A stretch of 64,000 nt of DNA from Clostridioides difficile CD160 (GTDB lineage Bacteria; Bacillota; Clostridia; Peptostreptococcales; Peptostreptococcaceae): NCBI RefSeq assembly GCF_000449425.2, contig NZ_AVHW01000029.1, positions 54,867 through 118,866 on the forward strand, given 5' to 3'. Positions 9,060 to 17,689 of the stretch are shown here, piece by piece. Position 1 is the stretch's first letter. Every line of letters begins with the position of its first letter. The notes beneath the pieces are model-generated. The model was not told where the DNA came from. It worked only from the letters and a program-made list of their open reading frames with translations, and did no database searches. The position numbers and the translations under genes are program-made.

Positions 9060-9310
9060 AACCCAGATTTTTTAGTTAAGTATATCAAGATTATATATTA
9101 CAGTTTCAAAAATAGAAAACATATTAAAATTCTAATTTTAACTAGTCTTTAAATTCCAATTTAAGGAATAGTATATATACGATATAAAATCTATTATATC
9201 TACTCTTTCTCATGTTATGTAATTAAAAATAAGTTATTTTATGCATTACGATTTATTATATTTAATGATATAATAAGATTAAGTATGACAATGTTGAAAG
9301 GAATGATATT

Positions 9311-9526
9311 ATGAAAGAACATGAATTAGAGATAAATATCTCAATACCAATTTCTCTAGTTATTCTTTATTTAGCTATAGTCTCTATAGTAATGCTAGGT
9401 ATGTCATCTTTAAATAATTTTGCTAACATATCATCTATACCTGTAAATGCTTTAGGTTCGACAGTTGGATTTGTTATGTTTCAACTTTTAGTTAGTTTTT
9501 TTAAAAATAGAAAATCTATAGATTAA
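9311..9526 (+). CDS. Small two-helix membrane protein, 71 aa
   Basis: GAAAGGAATG precedes ATG 9311. Two hydrophobic segments are clear: ISIPISLVILYLAIVSIVML and a second near VGFVMFQLLVSFF, joined by a polar loop. The basic C-terminus (KNRKSID) is likely cytoplasmic. No family is recognised. It stands alone before the toxin-antitoxin locus. Confidence 0.55.
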   Translation: MKEHELEINISIPISLVILYLAIVSIVMLGMSSLNNFANISSIPVNALGSTVGFVMFQLLVSFFKNRKSID

Positions 9527-9546
9527 AATATTATTTACATTAAATC

Positions 9547-9577
9547 TTGTTTTAATATTTTTAATTTGTGGTATAAT
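9547..9577 (+). promoter_or_regulatory. Antitoxin RNA promoter with extended -10
   Basis: TGGTATAAT (9569-9577) is a perfect TGn extended -10; TTGTTT (9547-9552) is a weak -35 at 19 bases. The transcript should start near 9584 and run antisense into the toxin gene. Confidence 0.7.
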
Positions 9578-9583
9578 AAAAGC

Positions 9584-9710
9584 AAGGAAATATATTTTAC
9601 TTAACTTTGAGTGATGTTTCCTTCAACAAATTATTTTGAAGATTTATTTTTCTGGAACTTTATATTAAGTTCCCAACCACTCTTAGCTGCCGACTTTGAG
9701 TGGTTTTTTA
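9584..9710 (+). ncRNA. Antisense RNA antitoxin of a type I toxin-antitoxin module
   Basis: The start is inferred from the extended -10. The end is a terminator whose stem AACCACTC (9675-9682) pairs with GAGTGGTT (9698-9705) before a T run. The RNA of about 127 nt overlaps the last 80 bases of the convergent toxin gene, so it can pair with toxin mRNA. Length and layout match C. difficile RCd-type antitoxin RNAs as I know them. Confidence 0.7.
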
Positions 9711-9771
9711 ATCTATCATAAATCCAACAAGCGATTAAACCTGCTATAACATTCATCATTAGATTCACCAT
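9631..9771 (-). CDS. Type I toxin, small membrane protein, 46 aa
   Basis: The strong GGAGGTGAAACTT precedes the ATG at 9771. The peptide begins MVNLMMNVIAGLIACWIYDR, a single membrane segment, then turns basic and ends KNKSSK. This hydrophobic-then-basic plan, plus the antisense RNA and two extended -10 promoters, fits the C. difficile type I toxin family (CD0956.2/CD2517.1 group), whose members harm the membrane when unpaired. In the leader, AAGTCACC could pair with GGTGAAACTT with a bulge and hide the ribosome site, as is common for type I toxins. Met5 or Met6 are less likely starts. Confidence 0.75.
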   Translation of the reverse strand: MVNLMMNVIAGLIACWIYDRLKNHSKSAAKSGWELNIKFQKNKSSK

Positions 9772-9858
9772 AAGTTTCACCTCCTTCCTAAAAGAAAGTT
9801 AAGGTGACTTTATGGAAATACCACTCTTAGATTTTCAAATATATTCCTTGCTATATTT

Positions 9859-9867
9859 ATTATATCA
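9859..9867 (-). promoter_or_regulatory. Toxin promoter, extended -10
   Basis: On the minus strand this reads TGATATAAT, again a TGn extended -10. The sequence after it, with AGCAAGGAATATATTT, closely resembles the antitoxin 5' end (AGCAAGGAAATATATTT), so the two transcripts share an inverted 5' segment. Confidence 0.65.
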
Positions 9868-10009
9868 TAAATATTGGAAATATAAAGTTTCAAATATCAT
9901 CTAAAATCCGACCTTCTGTACGCCATTTTAAGGCTTTATAAAAAGCTCCCTTTATGTTTATAATTGAATTTATATAAAATAAAATATATACATTTACTAA
10001 TAATAATTA

Positions 10010-11125
10010 TTAATTAGCTTTAAATAAGTTTTCAGAAATTTTATCAGAAGCTTCTTTATCCATCTCTTTAAGTACATGAGAATATACATTAAGAGTAGTA
10101 TTAATATTTGAATGACCTACCCTTTCAGATATAACCTTAATTGGTACTTTAGAATTTATAAGTAAAGTAACATGTGAATGTCTTAAGTCATGGAATCTGA
10201 TATGTGGTAAATTATTATTCTCTAAAAACTTTCTAAATCTCTTACTCATAACATCTTCAGCAATTGGATTCCCTTTTCTATCAAAAAATAATAAGTTATA
10301 TTCATTTCTAATAATACTTCTTAATAATTTCTTATTCTGCTCTAATTTATAATCTTTTAGTAAATTCATAAGCTCTACTGGTGCAAATATTTTTCTAATT
10401 GAACTCTCTGTTTTTGGATCTTTAAGGATTACAGAACCATCTAATCTACTAGTTATCTTACTTACTGTTATTGTATTTTCTTCAAAATCAGTATTATCCC
10501 AAGTCAATCCTAAGACTTCCGAAAGTCTCAATCCTAGCCCTGTAGCCAGACTAATAGGTAACTCCATGTCAGTATTCTTAGCTACTTCTAATAATTTTAG
10601 CATCTGTTCTTTATCATAAATTTCATTTTTAAATTTTTTAATTCTAGGACTTTCTATACCATCTATAATATTTTCTTTTATCAGCTTAATTCTATAAGCT
10701 CTCTTTATTGCAAGTCTCAATACATTTATATGAACTTTTATTGTTTGAGGATTTAAATTACCAGCTAAATCATCTATATAATTTTGTATATGAATATTTC
10801 TTAGCTCTTGTAGACGATATCTCCCAATAGAAGGATTAATATGATTTTTACAAATGGCCATATAACCATTGTATGTGGAAGCCGATATATTATCTTTGTA
10901 CTTCTCAAGAAAATCTAATAAAAAATCAGATAGTGTTATTTCATTTGGAATAAGAAAGCTATCTTTATATATACTATCCTTAACTTCGGCCAATCGTTTG
11001 TTAGCATCTCTTTTTTTATCAAATGCTCCCATATTCTTTTGTTTTCTTTTTCCTGATTCATCATCTCTAAATTCTAAGTACACTACATAGTTTTTATTTC
11101 TTTTCCTTATAAAAGCATTCATCAT
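10010..11125 (-). CDS. int: Phage integrase, tyrosine recombinase (Tn916/AP2-type N-terminus), 371 aa
   Basis: Residues about 1-60 form the arm-binding AP2-like domain (YVVYLEFRDDESGKRKQK), 65-150 the SAM-like core-binding domain, and 175-360 the catalytic domain. Active-site residues show in TGLGLRLSEV (Arg), HDLRHSH (His-x-x-Arg), VGHSNINTT and the nucleophile in NVYSHV. It is followed by no other gene on its strand. The start may be the second ATG (11122), better spaced from GGAGG. It likely mediates integration and excision of the prophage. Confidence 0.9.
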   Translation of the reverse strand: MMNAFIRKRNKNYVVYLEFRDDESGKRKQKNMGAFDKKRDANKRLAEVKDSIYKDSFLIPNEITLSDFLLDFLEKYKDNISASTYNGYMAICKNHINPSIGRYRLQELRNIHIQNYIDDLAGNLNPQTIKVHINVLRLAIKRAYRIKLIKENIIDGIESPRIKKFKNEIYDKEQMLKLLEVAKNTDMELPISLATGLGLRLSEVLGLTWDNTDFEENTITVSKITSRLDGSVILKDPKTESSIRKIFAPVELMNLLKDYKLEQNKKLLRSIIRNEYNLLFFDRKGNPIAEDVMSKRFRKFLENNNLPHIRFHDLRHSHVTLLINSKVPIKVISERVGHSNINTTLNVYSHVLKEMDKEASDKISENLFKAN

Positions 11126-11260
11126 CTTCCCTCCTATCGAAATTTATATATTTATTATATCATATAGACCCGGCAAAAAATAGTCATTTTAGCTGACTTT
11201 TAACTGACTTTTTTAATTATTTTATTTATATAATTATTGAAATTACTTAATTATAAAGAA
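11126..11260. other. Region beside integrase start, possible attP/arm sites
   Basis: No gene is seen. The segment holds a repeated CTGACTTTT / CTGACTTTTTT near 11190-11215, compatible with integrase arm-type sites. No core identity segment can be assigned without the host junction. Confidence 0.3.
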
Positions 11261-11293
11261 ATAAGACATAGAATGCATCATTCTATGCCTTAT
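11261..11293. terminator. Long hairpin in intergenic region
   Basis: ATAAGACATAGAATG (11261-11275) pairs with CATTCTATGCCTTAT (11279-11293), with one mismatch and a 3-base loop. No long T tract follows closely. From 11294 to 11697 I see only AT-rich DNA that should carry the promoter of the secreted-protein gene. Confidence 0.45.
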
Positions 11294-11697
11294 ACTATTA
11301 GTTTGATACTTTTTTTAAATATCAAATGTAAGGCTCTCATTTTTTGAATATGTTAAATTATAAGCACTAATTTTTACAATGGCTTAAAAACGAATATAGA
11401 AGCTCAATATTATCAGATTTAAAATATTATATTGATTATTTTAATTTGATAAATATAAATCATTACATTAATTTATATTTATATATTATTTTTTTTATAT
11501 GTTTCTTGCTTTAACTTTTTATGTTATACTACTTGTATAGAATGCATTTCTTAAATTATCACTCTTAAATCTATGGCTAGTCCTTTTATATAAATCATAT
11601 TATCACTACAATATCATTTATAAAATCCTTTTGAGTTTTAGTTATAATTTCAAGAATATTCTAACTTTAATTAAATATACATTGAGGGGGAAAACAA

Positions 11698-12708
11698 ATG
11701 AAAAAAACTAAATCAAAGGTATTAAGTTTAACACTAGCAACTACTTTTCTTGTATCAACAACAGTAAATTCATATGCTGTATCTGCAAAATCTTCAGATA
11801 TGGATATGAACACTGTTGCAGATGTACTTACTGCATCAGAGGAATACAGTAATGTATTAAAAGATATTGGTATCTCAGTTGGTGAATTAAAAGATTTGAC
11901 ACCTAAAGGAAGTAATTTCATACAAAAATGTAATTCATATTTAGAAAAAAATATGGACGTCCCTAAGACTTATAGTGAAGAACCCATTAAACATACGACT
12001 AATGCAAGTCAATTATCATATGCAATGTCAGCAGCTAGAAAAAATCAAGAAGTAGGAGCACCAAAGTATAATGATGAGGTAGTATACATGTATTTATCTC
12101 ACTTTGTAGATTTTGAAGGAAATAATTATGAAGAAGGTTTATGTACATATATAACTAAATATGACAGAGAAGCTTATGACAGATATTTAAGCAGAGGTTC
12201 TGCTTTTAGAAGTGCTAATTCTATGCGTTCTGTTATAACAAATTTAATAGCATTAAAAGGTGACTTGCCTTCATTATATACAACACTTGCTAAAGAAAAA
12301 GCTTCAGTGGTTAAAACAACAACTGATATAATATCATTTGGTATAGATGTGAAATCTGTAAAATCTATGGTTGAAAATGACATGTTTGTATTTTTCAAAG
12401 ATGCCTATTCTAAACATGATACACCTGAAGCTATAATTGAAGATGTACAAGATAGTATGAAAATAAAATATAAAGACTACAATGAACAAATAGGATATAT
12501 GGTGCTTGGATTAGTGTTCTCAGCACTAACATTTACTCCTCCAGTTATGGCGATGTTAGCAGAAGTAAACTTATATAGCATGGTTATTAAAGACATATTT
12601 GATAAGGCTAATTATGCTGCACTACAATACTCTAGAAGTGCAAGAAAAGCAGAAAGATTTAACTTATGGATGGAAGAGAATGGAATGTATATGGAGAAAA
12701 AAGCATAA
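11698..12708 (+). CDS. Secreted protein of unknown function, 336 aa
   Basis: GAGGGGGAAAAC precedes the ATG. A clear signal peptide (basic start, LSLTLATTFLVSTTVNSYA) suggests cleavage near residue 26. The mature protein is mostly helical and has a hydrophobic stretch near 265-300 (IGYMVLGLVFSALTFTPPVM). A membrane protein with a zinc ribbon follows 6 bases later, so the two probably act together, for example as a secreted factor with a partner. The architecture hints at a bacteriocin-like or conversion factor, but I do not recognise the family. Confidence 0.6.
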   Translation: MKKTKSKVLSLTLATTFLVSTTVNSYAVSAKSSDMDMNTVADVLTASEEYSNVLKDIGISVGELKDLTPKGSNFIQKCNSYLEKNMDVPKTYSEEPIKHTTNASQLSYAMSAARKNQEVGAPKYNDEVVYMYLSHFVDFEGNNYEEGLCTYITKYDREAYDRYLSRGSAFRSANSMRSVITNLIALKGDLPSLYTTLAKEKASVVKTTTDIISFGIDVKSVKSMVENDMFVFFKDAYSKHDTPEAIIEDVQDSMKIKYKDYNEQIGYMVLGLVFSALTFTPPVMAMLAEVNLYSMVIKDIFDKANYAALQYSRSARKAERFNLWMEENGMYMEKKA

Positions 12709-12714
12709 ATACTT

Positions 12715-13272
12715 ATGTATTGTAAAAACTGTAATTTAGAATTTGATGATACTACAACTATATGTCCTAAATGTAAATCCATCTTAAAACCTAATGAAAA
12801 TATATCTCAAAGAAATTTAAAAAGTAAAATTAATGAATTTAAATTAAATAAAAAAATTAGACAAGGAAACATATTGTCAACCATAACTATTTTAACAGTA
12901 GCAATTCATGTATTTATAGACCTTTTTATGCAAATAAAAATTGAAAATTATTATGATACTTCAAACCGTTATTGCCCTTTTGCAATATCAAGTTTGGTAC
13001 TAGTACTTTCATTAAAAAGAGGAGAAAAAAGACATAGCTTTAAAAAAAACTTACTATTTATAGTTATTATGATATTAATATCTATTTTTGGAACTATTTA
13101 TTTTTCAGCACCTCTTGTAAATAGAATTTTTAACGGAAATTATTTGTTTAAAGAGTATTGGACTATATATGGAATCGGAAATTTTATAATAATTTTAGAA
13201 TGTATATTAATTATTTTTGATGACAGTTATTATTTAGCCCATATTAATAAAAAAGAAAATCCCAACAAATAA
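12715..13272 (+). CDS. Zinc-ribbon membrane protein, 185 aa
   Basis: The N-terminus is a zinc ribbon (MYCKNCNLEFDD then CPKCKS, four cysteines). After a basic linker come about four membrane segments near residues 55-75, 85-105, 115-135 and 150-170. The start lies 6 bases after the secreted-protein gene, with GGAGAAAAA about 15 bases upstream, so it is in one operon with it. A role as membrane partner, for example immunity or a regulator, is only inferred. Confidence 0.6.
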   Translation: MYCKNCNLEFDDTTTICPKCKSILKPNENISQRNLKSKINEFKLNKKIRQGNILSTITILTVAIHVFIDLFMQIKIENYYDTSNRYCPFAISSLVLVLSLKRGEKRHSFKKNLLFIVIMILISIFGTIYFSAPLVNRIFNGNYLFKEYWTIYGIGNFIIILECILIIFDDSYYLAHINKKENPNK

Positions 13273-13273
13273 T

Positions 13274-13318
13274 AAAATAAGACTTTATTCTAATTAGAGT
13301 GAAGTCTTATTTTATTTC
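13274..13318. terminator. Bidirectional terminator
   Basis: AAAATAAGACTT (13274-13285) pairs with AAGTCTTATTTT (13302-13313). It separates convergent transcripts from 12715 and 14091. Confidence 0.75.
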
Positions 13319-13332
13319 AATATATAAATGTA

Positions 13333-14091
13333 TTATTTTCTAGTATATTTGCATTTTGGAAATTCACTACAACCCCAAAATTCACCATACTGTCCTTTCC
13401 TTTTTGTCAGGTTCCCTTTTTGACATCTTGGACATTTATCTTCCTCAGTAATATTTTTTAAATTTCTAACATGCTCTCTAGTGTTTTGATTAATAGCTTT
13501 CATACAATCAAAAATTTTATCTCTGATTATTTTTATCTCCTCTCTATTAATAGTCATATCTTTGTATTTACTTATTGTACTTAATATTTCACTTTCATTT
13601 ATGACTATAACATTATTGCCATTTATAGTTACATTTTTTAAAGTAGCTTTGTCTGAAAAAACAATTATTGAATATATATTATATTCATCTCCTATTATGT
13701 TTTCTATTGCTTTGATATGAGCATAGTTTTGTCTTACTGGATTATAGAATGTATTTTTAGCCTTTCCTACAATTTGAGTCCATACTTTATCTTTATCATT
13801 TCCATAAATATAGCCACTAAAATTTTTACATTCTATAACAAATATTCCATATACAGAAATTGCAATACTATCAATTTGTGTGGTTCTATTTGAACCTGGT
13901 ATAATAATATCTTTAATTATTATGTAATCCTTGTCTAATTTGCTAAGTATAAAATCTAATCTAAGTTCTCCAAATCCACCCTTTACTTGTATCTTAGTAT
14001 CCTTCACAATATTACTAACTTCCTTTACAGTTTGACTAATTTCTTCTGACATAAATACTTTTTCAAATATTTCCTTAAACATCCTCACCAT
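13333..14091 (-). CDS. NERD-domain nuclease-related protein with C-terminal zinc finger, 252 aa
   Basis: Residues about 35-150 match the NERD domain: GGFGELRLD, then [20 protein letters not shown], which holds the D and E-x-K of a PD-(D/E)XK-like site. The C-terminus is a topoisomerase-type C4 zinc finger ([14 protein letters not shown], then CSEFPKCKY). NERD proteins are thought to act on DNA, and some sit in defence loci. It is a single-gene unit between two terminators or promoters, as prophage-carried defence or conversion genes often are. The start could also be ATG 14082. Confidence 0.8.
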   Translation of the reverse strand: MVRMFKEIFEKVFMSEEISQTVKEVSNIVKDTKIQVKGGFGELRLDFILSKLDKDYIIIKDIIIPGSNRTTQIDSIAISVYGIFVIECKNFSGYIYGNDKDKVWTQIVGKAKNTFYNPVRQNYAHIKAIENIIGDEYNIYSIIVFSDKATLKNVTINGNNVIVINESEILSTISKYKDMTINREEIKIIRDKIFDCMKAINQNTREHVRNLKNITEEDKCPRCQKGNLTKRKGQYGEFWGCSEFPKCKYTRK

Positions 14092-14233
14092 CTACCTTTC
14101 GACATATACTTTAATTATAGCAGCTATATATGCCTTAAGTGATAGTGTTAAACTAATTTATATTATTTAAAAAGTTACTTGAGCAAATATATAGAAAAAA
14201 TCAACTACTCTAATAAGCAGTTGATTAATTGGA

Positions 14234-15649
14234 TTATTCAGTATACGTATATTCTGATATTTCACCTGTATAAATGTTTACTAAATATGGTTTATAACCA
14301 CCTGCATTATGTTCCATACCATTCATATCTATATATGTATTAAATGGACGAACATATATTTGCGTATTATTTTCCATATACTGAGCTTCTATATGGTTTG
14401 GTAAAAATCCATGTTCTTTCATAAATAAGTCTCTTACTAAATCTTCAGCATTTTTGAATGATACCACTTTTTCCATATGTAAATCTTCATATAAAAGTTT
14501 AAACTCTGATATATTATTTTTATTTATACATAGACGTTCAGAATATTCTTGACCAGCAGATACATAACTAAAAACATAATAATAATTATTTCCATATTTA
14601 TAATTATCATCAACTAAGTATGCTCCATCGTATGGTATATTATTTATATCATCAATTTCATAACATTTATACCATTTTTTTGCTAATACTTCCGCTTCTT
14701 CAAGTCTAGTTTTTTTAACTACACCTGTGTTAATATCTCCAATTCCATTAGTAATATTTAAACATTCTTCAACTAAATCTTGTCCTACCTCTCCAAAAGT
14801 TGTAATTTTAGTTGCATTTTTTAAAATTGATTTATTGCTATTATTATCAACTATAACTACAGGATTTTTTAAAGAAGATGCTAAAAGTGCATTAGTTAAA
14901 TTTTTAGAGTTAGCTACATAAAATTCTTTAACCCCACTGTAAAATTTATCTATTATTTGTTTATTTGTATCAAATCTATCACTTCCACCTAATCTGGTAG
15001 CATTTGTATTTTTAACTACTTCATCATTTATTGATGCAGTACCACCAATAGCATATGTTTTTACTCCACTAGTTGAAAATGGAACATTCTTACCATCTGT
15101 TAATATTATTGCTGCTTTATCTCTTGCTGCTACTGAAGCTATACTTATTGCATCTGGCTCTCCTTTATATGCATTTGTCAACATAACAGTACTAACTTTT
15201 TGTTTAGAATTTATTTCTTTCGCAACATTATAACTTGTATCTATTCTGTCTTTCCCTTCTATTCTTATTACCTTAAATCCTTTAGATATAAGCATGTCCT
15301 CTACCGATTTATTTATAGATTTTCCCCCACCTATTAAATAAACTTTTTTTATTTTATTTAGTCTATTCATTGTTGCATCTGGAATACTATCATCTTCAGA
15401 CAAAAGAATTGGTGCATTTAATACTCCAGATAATCCACTTGAACTTAATCCATCTGCTATAGAGTCACTTAGATTAACAAGTATAGCAGTATCATAATTT
15501 TGTTTATCTGCTATTAAACCTGCTGTTTCATAAACTGAAGATATAGAAAATTCTTCAACTGAATCAAGTGCATAAGATTGTTTTGGAGAACTAACTATTA
15601 ACATTGTTATAACTAACCCCACTGATAATAATTTTTTTGGTAATTTCAT
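14234..15649 (-). CDS. CWB2-repeat cell wall protein (Cwp-like), 471 aa
   Basis: A signal peptide (MKLPKKLLSVGLVITMLIV, then SYA near residue 27) leads into three CWB2 (cell wall binding repeat 2) modules spanning about residues 35-300. Hallmarks are AILVNLSDSIADGLSSSGL, VYLIGGGKSI, YAIGGTASI and RLGGSDRFDTN. In C. difficile, three CWB2 repeats anchor S-layer-family proteins to the PSII polymer. The remaining 140 residues form a distinct C-terminal domain with no family I recognise. A phage-borne member suggests lysogenic conversion of the cell surface, for example blocking adsorption. AGGGGG sits before the ATG. Confidence 0.88.
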   Translation of the reverse strand: MKLPKKLLSVGLVITMLIVSSPKQSYALDSVEEFSISSVYETAGLIADKQNYDTAILVNLSDSIADGLSSSGLSGVLNAPILLSEDDSIPDATMNRLNKIKKVYLIGGGKSINKSVEDMLISKGFKVIRIEGKDRIDTSYNVAKEINSKQKVSTVMLTNAYKGEPDAISIASVAARDKAAIILTDGKNVPFSTSGVKTYAIGGTASINDEVVKNTNATRLGGSDRFDTNKQIIDKFYSGVKEFYVANSKNLTNALLASSLKNPVVIVDNNSNKSILKNATKITTFGEVGQDLVEECLNITNGIGDINTGVVKKTRLEEAEVLAKKWYKCYEIDDINNIPYDGAYLVDDNYKYGNNYYYVFSYVSAGQEYSERLCINKNNISEFKLLYEDLHMEKVVSFKNAEDLVRDLFMKEHGFLPNHIEAQYMENNTQIYVRPFNTYIDMNGMEHNAGGYKPYLVNIYTGEISEYTYTE

Positions 15650-15707
15650 TATAATATCCCCCTCATTTATTTAAAATAATCTTTACCTAAATAGTAATAC
15701 ATAAATA

Positions 15708-15740
15708 CAAAAAAGTCACCTAAATTAATAGATGACTTAA
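15708..15740 (-). terminator. Terminator for the minus-strand early operon
   Basis: On the minus strand AAGTCA (15738-15733) pairs with TGACTT (15718-15713), followed by a T run (15716-15709). It lies 6 bases after the stop of the 57-aa gene. Confidence 0.65.
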
Positions 15741-15745
15741 TCATT

Positions 15746-15919
15746 TTATGCTACTTTTTCAATGTATTTTTCATTAATAACATAAGTTTTAAACTTATGT
15801 ACTACCATAATATCCTGCATGTTTTTTAGTGTCATTATAACTCTAACACATTTATTCCTAATTTCTTTTGGTAATTCTAAGTCATTTATTAAATTTACAT
15901 AATCATCATATCTGTACAT
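15746..15919 (-). CDS. Hypothetical protein, 57 aa
   Basis: GGGAGG lies 6-10 bases before ATG 15919. The peptide begins MYRYDDYVNLINDLELPKE and ends KYIEKVA; it is basic and looks helical. It is the last gene of the long minus-strand operon, 24 bases after the 46-aa gene. No family is recognised. Confidence 0.6.
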   Translation of the reverse strand: MYRYDDYVNLINDLELPKEIRNKCVRVIMTLKNMQDIMVVHKFKTYVINEKYIEKVA

Positions 15920-15942
15920 TTAATATTCCTCCCAAAGTTAGT

Positions 15943-16083
15943 CTAGCATATATTATAGTACTCTAACTTCATTTTTTCAATAGAAAATCTTAATCCTGTA
16001 TAGATATTTTCTAAATGATATAAAGTGTGACACTTGTCATCATAGTAATAATTATATTTTTCCAATATTATATATTTATTCAT
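15943..16083 (-). CDS. Hypothetical protein, 46 aa, overlapping dut
   Basis: Its ATG (16083) overlaps the dut stop by 8 bases, suggesting translational coupling. The product begins MNKYIILEKYNYYYDDKCHT and is rich in tyrosine. The small gap to the next gene supports operon membership. The function is unknown. Confidence 0.5.
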   Translation of the reverse strand: MNKYIILEKYNYYYDDKCHTLYHLENIYTGLRFSIEKMKLEYYNIC

Positions 16084-16609
16084 ATTTCTTTATACCAGTA
16101 CTTCCAAATCCATCATTTCCTCTTTCAGAAATGTTCAATTCATCTACAACTTTTAAAATAGCTCTTGGTACTTGTTGAAATACACCTTGAGCTAATTTAG
16201 TATGTTTAGGAATTAAAATATCAAATTGTTCTTCATTATATGTAATTATTTTAATTTCACCTCTATAGCCTGAATCCACTGTACCAAATCTTATAGTTGG
16301 GTATACTCTATTATTTTCTTCTTCATTGAAAATAATAATATCGTTTTTTATTTTATTTCCAGTACAAGATACTTTCTCATCTTTTATATATTCTATACCA
16401 TTTAAACTTATGCCACTTCTTGGTCTAACTTGCATTTCATATCCATATGGAATTTCTAAAGCTATACCTGTAGAAATTGCTACTGCTGATTTAGCATGAA
16501 TTATTGTATCTTCTATCGTATATAAATCAATACCACTATCACCATTTTTTGCATAAGATGGGACTATTGAATTTTGACTTAATTTTTTTATTTTGATATT
16601 TATACTCAT
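16076..16609 (-). CDS. dut: dUTP diphosphatase (trimeric dUTPase)
   Basis: It hydrolyses dUTP to dUMP and PPi, keeping uracil out of phage DNA and feeding dTMP synthesis. All five motifs are visible: NGDSGIDLY (I), RPRSGISLN (II), GTVDSGYRGEI (III), KLAQGVF (IV) and RGNDGFGSTG (V). An insertion of about 30 residues between motifs II and III (around EYIKDEKVSCTGNK) is unusual; comparable inserts in staphylococcal phage dUTPases have signalling roles, so a second function is possible. I chose ATG 16609, 9 bases after GGAG. Confidence 0.92.
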   Translation of the reverse strand: MSINIKIKKLSQNSIVPSYAKNGDSGIDLYTIEDTIIHAKSAVAISTGIALEIPYGYEMQVRPRSGISLNGIEYIKDEKVSCTGNKIKNDIIIFNEEENNRVYPTIRFGTVDSGYRGEIKIITYNEEQFDILIPKHTKLAQGVFQQVPRAILKVVDELNISERGNDGFGSTGIKKYE

Positions 16610-16624
16610 CAATTACTTCTCCTT

Positions 16625-17116
16625 TTATTTAAAATTTATTTTATTTAAATGAGCTATTCCAAGAGCTATAGCATCATATATATCGCTTGTCTTTACCTTA
16701 CAATTCCTATCAATGTATTCTCCAACATCAATTATATTTTTTCTTATATATGTAGCCACTTCTTCTTTTTTAGCCTTACCATTATTCATAAGATATTTTC
16801 TAATAGAAACTGGATACATATATTCAATCTCTATATTATTTAATTTAACAGTTCTCATTATTGCTCCTAAGAGTTTTCTTAAACTAAGAATTGTTTTAGA
16901 ATTTCTGGAAGTGAATTGGTCTTCAACTAAGACTATTTGAATATTATAAGTTATAATTAGCTCTTGAATAGTATTACAGATATAGCACATTCGATCATCT
17001 TCAGACTTGAATTTATCCTTTTTGGTTGTTATTTTTCCATATTCTAATACTTTTTTATTTCTATTTATAACTGCCCATCCAGTTGAGGACATGGATACAT
17101 CTAAGGCTAAAACCAT
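16625..17116 (-). CDS. RuvC-like Holliday junction resolvase, 163 aa
   Basis: It has the RNase H-fold pattern of phage RuvC enzymes: ALDVSMSSTGWAV with the first Asp at residue 6, VLVEDQF with the catalytic Glu, and KTSDIYDAIALGIAHL with the closing acids. It would resolve branched DNA made by recombination or replication before packaging. It overlaps the preceding guanylate-kinase-like frame by 10 bases and is followed by dut. Confidence 0.85.
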   Translation of the reverse strand: MVLALDVSMSSTGWAVINRNKKVLEYGKITTKKDKFKSEDDRMCYICNTIQELIITYNIQIVLVEDQFTSRNSKTILSLRKLLGAIMRTVKLNNIEIEYMYPVSIRKYLMNNGKAKKEEVATYIRKNIIDVGEYIDRNCKVKTSDIYDAIALGIAHLNKINFK

Positions 17117-17687
17117 TCGATTCCCTCTTTCATATGTATTTTAACTTGCTCTACTGCATTAATTAGGTTAGTATTGTTTGGTATTGCAATATAATTTTCA
17201 TTATTTAGAAAGTCTTTAAATTTAAATTTATCATCTTTTAATCTTCTCTCAATTTCCTTAAAATTATCACCTCTACTAATAAGCCTTTTTCTTAATACAA
17301 TTTCATCTGTATTTATAAAAAATGGTACTAACTTAGTTTTTGTTCCCATAAAATATTTTTCTAGTGCCTTATATCCACTTGCATCTACTATAGTCAAAGC
17401 ATATTTTTTATTCTTTAATTCAGACTTATGTATACCATATAACCAAGTGCTGCCATCATGAACTATATATTTTCTCATTTCAATAAAGTTACTTTTTTCT
17501 TCCTTAAAGAAATTATTATCTACAAAATGATATGCTTTATTGATGATTTCTAAGTAATTACGAGGAGGTCTTGTTGTATGTGATATTAGAATTGGAATAT
17601 TGAATTGCTTTGAGATTTCACTTACTATACTGTCTTTGCCTGAACCTGAATATCTAAAAATACAAACATATTTTTTAATTTTTTCAT
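17107..17687 (-). pseudogene. Guanylate-kinase-like nucleotide kinase, frameshifted near its start
   Basis: The body reads Y-V-C-I-F-R-Y-S-G-S-G-K-D-S (a P-loop), SHTTRPPR, a GMP-binding-type segment, and RLISRGDN with a lid-like arginine, all as in guanylate kinase. ATG 17687, which directly follows the upstream gene, is one base out of frame with this body; two A6 runs (17679-17684 and 17671-17676) lie between them. One extra A would restore a 194-residue enzyme. It may be a true lesion, a sequencing error or slippage; ATG 17478 would give only a P-loop-less 123-residue fragment. Confidence 0.7.
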
Positions 17688-17689
17688 AT

